Positions 58,461 to 64,000 of a stretch of 64,000 bases of DNA are shown one piece after another. Position 1 is the stretch's first letter. Every line of letters begins with the position of its first letter. Origin of the DNA: Microlunatus panaciterrae (GTDB taxonomy: Bacteria; Actinomycetota; Actinomycetes; Propionibacteriales; Propionibacteriaceae); the NCBI RefSeq assembly GCF_016907535.1, contig NZ_JAFBCF010000001.1:3038001-3102000 (forward strand), given 5' to 3'. The translations under genes were made by a program, and so were the position numbers. Under the pieces are notes generated by a model. That model was given only the letters and a program-made list of their open reading frames with translations. It had not been told where the DNA came from and made no database searches.

Positions 58461-59600
58461 CTACCGGATCACGAAGTCCCACGGATCGGTGCAGATCTCC
58501 GAGATGACCGACTCGACCCGGTGGCCGGTGGCGGCCAGTCCGTCATCGACCAGGGTCCGGACCACCGGCAGCCAGGTCCACTCGGCCGCCCAGTGCGGGA
58601 TGTCGATCAGGGCCGGTGCCGGTGACCACTCGCGGGCCTCGCTGGCCGGATGGTGCCGGAGGTCTGAGGTCACGTAGACGTCGGCGCCGGAGCTCCGGGC
58701 CACGTCCAGCAGATCATCGCCGGCGCCGGCCTGGACCGCCACCACCGAGATCTCCTGATCCGCGACGCCGCTCACCCGGGCGCCGACGGCCGTCGGCGGC
58801 AGCGCGGCCGCCACGGTCGCGGCGAAGTCGCGCAGCGACCTGGGCACGGGCAGGGTGCCGACCCGTCCCAGCCCTGCGTCGCCGGCGACCGCCGCCAGTT
58901 CCAGCACGTCGTAGGCCGGCGTCTCGTACGGGTGGGCTGCGAGCAGCGCCGACACCACTGCGTCGCGCCGGGACCGGTCCAGCACCATCTCGATCCTCGT
59001 CTCCGACACCCGTTCGACCTGCCCGGTCCGTCCGAGGTAGGGGTCCGACCCCTCGAGCGGCCGGAACGTGCCAGTGCCCTCGGTGAGGAACGCGCAGCGG
59101 TCGTAGTCGCCGACCGCCCCGGCGCCGGCGACGGCCAACGCATCCGTCAGCTGCTGCGCATGATCATTGGGCACGAAGGTGATGATCTTGTCCAGCCGCT
59201 CCGCCGGCGCGGGCACCAGCGGCCGGCAGTCCTGCAGCCCGAGGGTGTGGGCGAGCGCATCGACCGTGCCGCCGGTCGGCACATCGGCGTTGGTGTGGGC
59301 GACGTAGAGCCCGATCCCGCTGGTGATCAGCTGGGCGACCAGCCGGCCCTTGGGATGATCAAGATCGACTGCATGGATGCCCCGCAGCAGCAACGGATGA
59401 TGGGCGATGATCAGCTGCGCGTCCCGTCGGCGTGCCTGTTCCACCACCGCCCAGGTGACGTCGACGGTGTAGAGGACGCGACGCACCTCAGCCGATCGGG
59501 CACCGATGACCAACCCGACGCGGTCCCAGTCCTCCGCCCGGGCGGGCGGGTACAACCCCTCCAACAGCGAGACGAGGCTGCCGATCGTCGGTGCGCTCAT
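58461..59600 (-). CDS. Nif3-like dinuclear metal-centre protein
   Basis: A 379-residue Nif3/DUF34 protein. Metal-binding residues are in IIAHHPLLLRGI, LYVAHTNADV and the C-terminal DLRHHPASEA region; the inserted PII-like middle domain occupies ~135-235. It is often annotated GTP cyclohydrolase I type 2, an activity that remains unproven. Its ATG overlaps the pepN stop by four bases, an unusual operon partner. Confidence 0.9.
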   Translation of the reverse strand: MSAPTIGSLVSLLEGLYPPARAEDWDRVGLVIGARSAEVRRVLYTVDVTWAVVEQARRRDAQLIIAHHPLLLRGIHAVDLDHPKGRLVAQLITSGIGLYVAHTNADVPTGGTVDALAHTLGLQDCRPLVPAPAERLDKIITFVPNDHAQQLTDALAVAGAGAVGDYDRCAFLTEGTGTFRPLEGSDPYLGRTGQVERVSETRIEMVLDRSRRDAVVSALLAAHPYETPAYDVLELAAVAGDAGLGRVGTLPVPRSLRDFAATVAAALPPTAVGARVSGVADQEISVVAVQAGAGDDLLDVARSSGADVYVTSDLRHHPASEAREWSPAPALIDIPHWAAEWTWLPVVRTLVDDGLAATGHRVESVISEICTDPWDFVIR

Positions 59601-62167
59601 CCGGCAGCCTGGCAGCGCAGCGCGCGGGCAGCGTCATCGCGCCGCTCGTCAACGATCCGGCGGACGGAGTCGGAAAGTTGTGCGGTCGCCAGCCAGGAGT
59701 CGATCTGCTGCAGCCGTTCCGGGGTGATCCCCTGACCGGGGAACAGCAGCGTCAGGACGTTGTCGCGCAGCGACATCGCCTTGGTCCGCCAGATGCCCTC
59801 ACCGGCGGAGATCTTCTCGGCCTCCGCAAGGTAGCGGTCGACATACGGCGCCAGGACGTCGTCCTGGTCGGACTGCCAGAACCCCTGGCAGATCGACCGC
59901 TGCGTCTCGTTGGCGATGTCATCGCCGTCGACCGCGAGCGCCCACGCATCGGCCTTGGCCGCCGTGGTAGGCCGGGCGGCCCGTGCCTCGGCCGCGTGCT
60001 CGGCCCCGGCGATGGTGTTGTCGGTGGTGAGCTCGGCCGCCAGGTCGGCATCATCCATCCGGCCGAGCCGGGCGAGCGCGGTCACCAGCGCCCAGCGGAG
60101 GTCGGTGTCCACCGCCAGGCCGTCCGGCACGCCGGTGCCGTGCAGCCATGCCGTCAACCGGTCCGCAGCAGCGGCGCTACGGGCCGCCAGGGCGAGGGCC
60201 CGGGCCAACGCGAGCTGGTGGTCCGATCCTGCTGCGGCCGACTCGAGCTGCTCGAGGAGTCCCGTCTCCCAACGGGTCGCGACCGCGTCCCGTCGCTCTG
60301 GCGGGGTGTACGACGCCACGGCCTGTCGACCCTGCCGGAGCATCGCCCCGACCGCGGTCAGGTCGGACTCCGCCACGACGCCACGCAGCACCAGCTCGAC
60401 ATAGTCGGCGGCACGCAGCTCCGCGTCCCTGCACATGTCCCAGCTCGCTCCCCAGCAGACGGCGCGCGCCAGCGGGCTGTCCATCCGGTGAATGCTGTTG
60501 ATCAAGGTCCGCAGCGAGCGGTCGTCCAGCCGCACCTTCGCATACGTCAGGTCGTCGTCGTTGACCAGCACCAGGTCAGGCTGCCGCAGTCCGACCAGCT
60601 CGGTGATCTTTGTGCTGGCGCCGGAGATGTCGGTCTCGATCCGCTGCACCCGGACCAGCGCTCCCTGCTGCAGCTCGTACAGTCCGATCGCCAGCCGGTG
60701 GCTGCGCAGGGTCGGCCAGAGTGCCGGTGCGGTCTGCTCGACCGAGAAGGTGGTGAACCGACCTTCGGCGTCCGTACTGAAACGGGCTCGGAGGGTGTTC
60801 ACTCCAGCCTTCTCCAACCACTCGCTCGACCAGCCCGACAGGTCCCGGCCGGACGGCTGCTCGAGCGCGGTGAGCAGGTCGGCCAGCTCGGTGTTGCCGA
60901 ACGCGTGCTCGGCGAAGTATCGGCGGGCACCCGCCAGGAAGGCGTCCCGGCCAACGAAGGCGACCAGCTGACGCAGCACCGAGGCGCCCTTGGCATAGGT
61001 GATCCCGTCGAAGTTCAGCTCGACGGCCTCCAGATCGACCATGTCGGCCGCGATCGGATGCGTCGACGGAAGTTGATCTTGACGGTAGGCCCAGGTCTTG
61101 CGCCCGTTGCAGAACGAGGCCCAGGCATGGGCCGGGTCGCCGGCGGTCTCCGACTGGGCGAAGTGCGAGGCCCACTCCGCGAACGACTCTTTCAGCCACA
61201 GGTCGTCCCACCAGCGCATCGTCACCAGGTCGCCGAACCACATATGTGCGAGCTCGTGCAGGATGGTGTTGTCCCGGCTCTCGTAGGCCGCCGCGGTCTT
61301 GCGGGAACGGAACAGATATTCGTCGCGCAGCGTCACGCAGCCGACGTTCTCCATTGCACCGATGTTGTACTCCGGCACGAACGCCTGGTCGTACTTGGCG
61401 AACGGGTAGGGGTAGTCGAACTGGGCCTCGAAGACGTCGAAGCCACGTCGGGTGGTGGCGAGGATCCGGTCGGCGTCGAGGTGCTGCGTCAGAGACCGAC
61501 GGCAGAGCAGCGACATCGGGATGGGCCCCTTCATCCCGGTGTAGGAGTCGGTCAGAACCGCGTACTCACCGGCCACCACCCCGACCAGATAGGTCGAGAT
61601 CGGCTCGGTGGTGGCGAAATCCCACTGGGCGACGCCGCCCTCGTGCTGCACCCGGCCCGACTCAGGCCCGTTGGAGATGACCGTCCAGTCCGCCGGCGCC
61701 AGCACCGAGACGGTGTAGCTCGCCTTCAGGTCGGGCTGTTCGAAGCAGGCGAACACCCGGCGGGCCTCGGAGGTCTCGAACTGGCTGTACAGATAGACCC
61801 GCTGATCGGCCGGGTCGACGAAGCGGTGCAGCCCGAGGCCGCTGCGACTGTAGTTGAGCACCGCAGTGACCGTCAGCTCGTTGGCCCCCGCAGCCGCCTC
61901 GAACGGAAGCCTGGAGTCGACGAACCCCGCCGGGTCCAGGTCCACCCCGTTCAGCGAGGCGGTCAGCACCCGGTCGGCGATCAGGTCGATGTGCGACCGC
62001 TGGGCCGAGGAGGCCGTGAAGCGGACCGTGGCGGTGGACACGAACGTCTTCTCGGGCTGCTCGAGGTCCCGGCCGGTGAGGTCGACCAGCAGCTCGTACG
62101 ATTGCGTGCTGATCAGCCTCGCGCGGGCACGCGCTTCGTCGCGGGTGAGGTTGGCGGGAAAGACCAT
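59597..62167 (-). CDS. pepN: Aminopeptidase N (M1 family)
   Basis: An 856-residue zinc aminopeptidase. [17 protein letters not shown] near residue 265 is the substrate-binding loop, and [10 protein letters not shown] with KESFAEW further on forms the HExxH-18-E zinc site near 304-327. The C-terminal half is the helical ERAP1-like domain. Cytosolic peptide turnover. The start at 62167 ([19 protein letters not shown]) matches actinobacterial PepN. It is divergent from the Rv2466c-like gene, as in mycobacteria, with a 44-base gap. Confidence 0.96.
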   Translation of the reverse strand: MVFPANLTRDEARARARLISTQSYELLVDLTGRDLEQPEKTFVSTATVRFTASSAQRSHIDLIADRVLTASLNGVDLDPAGFVDSRLPFEAAAGANELTVTAVLNYSRSGLGLHRFVDPADQRVYLYSQFETSEARRVFACFEQPDLKASYTVSVLAPADWTVISNGPESGRVQHEGGVAQWDFATTEPISTYLVGVVAGEYAVLTDSYTGMKGPIPMSLLCRRSLTQHLDADRILATTRRGFDVFEAQFDYPYPFAKYDQAFVPEYNIGAMENVGCVTLRDEYLFRSRKTAAAYESRDNTILHELAHMWFGDLVTMRWWDDLWLKESFAEWASHFAQSETAGDPAHAWASFCNGRKTWAYRQDQLPSTHPIAADMVDLEAVELNFDGITYAKGASVLRQLVAFVGRDAFLAGARRYFAEHAFGNTELADLLTALEQPSGRDLSGWSSEWLEKAGVNTLRARFSTDAEGRFTTFSVEQTAPALWPTLRSHRLAIGLYELQQGALVRVQRIETDISGASTKITELVGLRQPDLVLVNDDDLTYAKVRLDDRSLRTLINSIHRMDSPLARAVCWGASWDMCRDAELRAADYVELVLRGVVAESDLTAVGAMLRQGRQAVASYTPPERRDAVATRWETGLLEQLESAAAGSDHQLALARALALAARSAAAADRLTAWLHGTGVPDGLAVDTDLRWALVTALARLGRMDDADLAAELTTDNTIAGAEHAAEARAARPTTAAKADAWALAVDGDDIANETQRSICQGFWQSDQDDVLAPYVDRYLAEAEKISAGEGIWRTKAMSLRDNVLTLLFPGQGITPERLQQIDSWLATAQLSDSVRRIVDERRDDAARALRCQAAG

Positions 62168-62198
62168 GCCCCGATCTTGTCACGACCGGTCTGCTCCG

Positions 62199-62204
62199 TA
62201 GTCT
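62199..62204 (+). promoter_or_regulatory. -10 hexamer of leaderless dsbA-like gene
   Basis: TAGTCT, seven bases before the ATG at 62212. The following TGGCGGC matches the spacer at 24117-24123. Confidence 0.45.
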
Positions 62205-62211
62205 TGGCGGC

Positions 62212-62964
62212 ATGGCGAAGTCGGACAAGAAGAGCGTCTCGAAGAAGGGCCGTGCCAAGAAGGACCCAGCCAGGAAGGACGCAGCCAAGAAGAGGTCTGC
62301 GAAGAAGGGTGCGCAGCTCGAGAGCGTGTCCGCAACGGCCGAGACCGATCAGCCCACCCTGGTTGACTTCTGGTTCGACCCGACCTGCCCGTGGGCGTGG
62401 CTCACCTCGCGCTGGATGCTCGAGGTGGAGAAGGTCCGTCCGGTGAAGACGATCTTCCACGTCATGAGCCTGTCGGTGTTGAACGAACATCGCGACGTCT
62501 CCGACGACTACCGCCGAATGCTCAATGCCAACTGGGCTCCGGTGCGGATCGCCCTCACCGTCTGGCAGCAGTACGGCCAGGAGCAGCTGGCCGCGTTCTA
62601 TACCGCCCTCGGCGTCCGGCTCCATCATCACAAAGAGGGTGTCCACCGGAGCACGCTGGTAGCCGCGCTGAACGACGTCGGCCTTCCGCCGGAGCTGGCT
62701 GACGCCGGCGAGACCGGTGACAACGACGACGCGCTGCGCTGGTCGCACCACGAGGGGATGGACCTGGTCGGCAAGGATGTCGGCACGCCGGTGCTGAAGA
62801 TCAACGGGGCAGCCATCTTCGGTCCGGTGATGTCACCGATCGTGACCGGGGAGGAGGCCGGTCGCATGTTCGACGCCGTGGTCCGGCTCGCCTCCTATCC
62901 CGGTTTCTTCGAGCTCAAGCGCAGTCGCACAGTGGCACCGATCTTTGATGGGATCGGCGGCTGA
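62212..62964 (+). CDS. Rv2466c-like DsbA-family mycothiol-dependent oxidoreductase with Lys-rich N-tail
   Basis: A 250-residue protein. From residue ~45 it is an Rv2466c-type thioredoxin-fold protein ([51 protein letters not shown]). In Mycobacterium the homologue is a mycothiol-dependent nitroreductase with a CPWC site; here the site is CPWA, leaving one Cys. Residues 1-37 are a low-complexity tail rich in Lys, Ala and Arg ([23 protein letters not shown]), absent from typical family members. A GTG at 62326 could start a tail-less form. The gene lies between pepN and rpiB, as in mycobacteria. Confidence 0.88.
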   Translation: MAKSDKKSVSKKGRAKKDPARKDAAKKRSAKKGAQLESVSATAETDQPTLVDFWFDPTCPWAWLTSRWMLEVEKVRPVKTIFHVMSLSVLNEHRDVSDDYRRMLNANWAPVRIALTVWQQYGQEQLAAFYTALGVRLHHHKEGVHRSTLVAALNDVGLPPELADAGETGDNDDALRWSHHEGMDLVGKDVGTPVLKINGAAIFGPVMSPIVTGEEAGRMFDAVVRLASYPGFFELKRSRTVAPIFDGIGG

Positions 62965-63001
62965 CCCTGCCCGGCCCGGCCCGACCTGAGATAGTTCTGC
63001 C

Positions 63002-63475
63002 ATGCGCGTACACATCGGCAGCGACCACGCCGGCTTCGACCTCAAGAACTTCCTGGTGGCCGAGCTGGGCTCGGCCGGGCACGACGTGGTCGACCACGGT
63101 CCGGCACAGCTGGATCCGCAGGATGACTACCCCGTCTTCTGCATCCCGGCGGCTGTGGCGGTGGTGGCTGACCCGGGTTCGCTCGGGGTGGTGATCGGGG
63201 GGTCCGGCAACGGTGAGCAGATCGCCGCCAACAAGGTCCGCGGGGTGCGCTCAGCGCTGGCGTACAACACCGAGACGGCGCAACTGGCCAGACTGCACAA
63301 TGACGCCAACGTGGTGGCCGTCGGTGCCCGGATGCACACCGAGGCGGAGGCGCTCGAACTCGTTACGTTGTTCCTCTCCACGTCCTTCAGTGGCGAGGAA
63401 CGACACGCCCGCCGGATCCAGATGCTGGGCGACTATGAGCGCACCCACGAGGTTCCCAAGCCTGCCACCGAGTGA
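63002..63475 (+). CDS. rpiB: Ribose-5-phosphate isomerase B
   Basis: A 157-residue RpiB. GSDHAGFDLK is at the N-terminus and GGSGNGEQIAANKVRG near residue 68 carries the Glu used as base in the mycobacterial-type enzyme instead of the E. coli Cys. HNDANVVAVGARM supplies phosphate ligands. It interconverts ribose 5-phosphate and ribulose 5-phosphate. The ATG at 63002 is preceded at six bases by GATAGT, possibly another leaderless start. A 51-52-bp repeat array begins 35 bases after the stop. Confidence 0.95.
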   Translation: MRVHIGSDHAGFDLKNFLVAELGSAGHDVVDHGPAQLDPQDDYPVFCIPAAVAVVADPGSLGVVIGGSGNGEQIAANKVRGVRSALAYNTETAQLARLHNDANVVAVGARMHTEAEALELVTLFLSTSFSGEERHARRIQMLGDYERTHEVPKPATE

Positions 63476-63510
63476 CGCGCAGCCGCGTTCTTCGGCAGTG
63501 AGGACTTCCG

Positions 63511-63818
63511 GCGCCGATCCGGGTCGAAAACTCGACAGAACGCGACTTCTGCCGTCCGCCTGCGCCGATCTGGGTCCGAAAACTCGGCAGAACGCGACTT
63601 CTGCCGTCCGCTTGCGCCGATCTGGGTCCGAAAACTCGGCAGAACGCGACTTCTGCCGCCTTCCGGCGCCGATCCGGGTCGAAAACTCGGCAGAACGCCA
63701 CTTCTGCCGGCCGCCTGCGCCGACCTGGGTCGAAAACTCGGCAGAACGCGACTTCTGCCGCCCTCCAGGGCCGATCCGGGTCGAAAACTCGGCAGAACGC
63801 GACTTCTGGCATTCCGTC
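63511..63818. repeat. Six tandem 51-52-bp units, each with a hairpin
   Basis: Units start at 63511, 63562, 63614, 63666, 63717 and 63768, with a decayed fragment at 63490-63510. Every unit contains GGGTC(C)GAAAACTCG followed by CGGCAGAA-CGCGAC-TTCTGCCG, a perfect 8-base hairpin in most copies. Units differ by a few substitutions and by one-base insertions, so no reading frame runs through all of them. There are no unique spacers, so it is not CRISPR. The array occupies most of the 436-base gene-free stretch after rpiB. Confidence 0.9.
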
Positions 63819-63911
63819 GTCGGCGAAGACGTCCCCATCCTTGAGCGCATCGCGGCAACCGACCACCAGATGACGCCGAAAGGAGCATCGAGGCTCAGAG
63901 CGCGATGTCGG

Positions 63912-64000
63912 TCACACCCTCGCCGAGGCGCGTGGGCGCTTGCCCTCTACCCGCGCCAGTAGGCTGCTGAGTACGGACTCGGCGTACTCCTCGTCCTCCC
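63912..64000 (-). CDS. C-terminus of an unidentified protein, start beyond window
   Basis: An open minus-strand frame from the right edge to TGA at 63914-63912 encodes EDEEYAESVLSSLLARVEGK and a short basic end. The acidic, helical look suggests a real C-terminus. A second frame stays open a little further (to about 63895), so even the frame is uncertain. No family can be named. Confidence 0.35.
   Translation of the reverse strand, partial: EDEEYAESVLSSLLARVEGKRPRASARV

Noticed and set aside
59591-62446. Plus-strand open frame of 951 codons across pepN
   Set aside because: Antisense shadow of pepN, which shows GAMEN and HExxH motifs on the minus strand.
63511-63818. CRISPR-like array
   Set aside because: Units are near-identical over their whole 51-52 bases, without unique spacers, and no cas genes are in the window.
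63251-63888. Overlapping minus-strand ORFs of 150-199 codons with repeated AEVAFCRVFDPDRR-like segments
   Set aside because: They are translations of the 51-52-bp repeat array in several frames; one-base insertions change the frame from unit to unit and no ribosome site is present.

Overview
The window is high-GC actinobacterial DNA. The gene content points to a mycothiol- and F420-using Actinomycetota member: a mycothiol-dependent maleylpyruvate isomerase-type protein, an Rv2466c-type DsbA protein, an F420-type luciferase-like oxidoreductase, GlbO, EttA and PyrR-PyrB-PyrC. The glbO ... pepN - Rv2466c-like - rpiB neighbourhood and the orn - tRNA-His pair both resemble mycobacterial gene order. 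Genus cannot be fixed from the sequence alone; a Propionibacteriales-like organism would fit.

Region 1 (1 to about 18.05 kb) is a defence island, all on the minus strand apart from a recombinase remnant. Read in transcription order it holds a small HTH regulator, then brxA, brxB, brxC, pglX, an unassigned 61-residue ORF, pglZ and brxL, which is a type 1 BREX system. An OLD-family nuclease and a UvrD-like helicase follow, which is a Gabija-like GajA/GajB pair; the helicase runs off the left edge. Nearly every junction is a 1-8 base overlap or a very short gap, so BREX and the Gabija-like pair look like one operon. BrxL ends in a domain resembling the PLD-like C-terminal domain of eukaryotic MITD1. 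Behind the operon lie a 5'-truncated alpha/beta hydrolase and a decayed large serine recombinase that meet at a junction near 17.16 kb. The recombinase runs into the 3' end of tRNA-His.

Region 2 (18.05 to about 36 kb) is ordinary chromosome: orn, an MFS transporter, tRNA-Arg(TCT), several MarR-regulated genes with visible operators, an SDR behind three tandem 18-bp repeats, a slipin, a PrsW-type membrane protease, a coupled pair of membrane GTPases, ssb with DnaA-box-like sites, ettA, a luciferase-like oxidoreductase and a large FAD/Fe-S oxidase.

Region 3 (36 to 51.2 kb) is catabolic. It holds yceI, an acyl-CoA dehydrogenase, a thiolase and an acyl-CoA ligase (fatty-acid beta-oxidation type), then a FabG-like reductase and a LacI repressor. 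The LacI gene is divergent from a rhamnose operon: GH78 alpha-L-rhamnosidase, rhaI, bifunctional rhamnulose-phosphate aldolase/dehydrogenase, and rhaB. Two LacI-type operators flank a good promoter in the 314-bp intergenic space.

Region 4 (51.2 to 64 kb) holds a double-hotdog thioesterase, a zinc alcohol dehydrogenase, glbO, OsmC, MscS, pyrR-pyrB-pyrC, a small membrane protein plus DUF5130-like protein, pepN-Nif3, an Rv2466c-like protein and rpiB. Then comes a tandem array of six hairpin-containing 51-52-bp units. Many single genes begin 6-7 bases after a TAG-type -10 hexamer with no Shine-Dalgarno, so leaderless transcription appears common.
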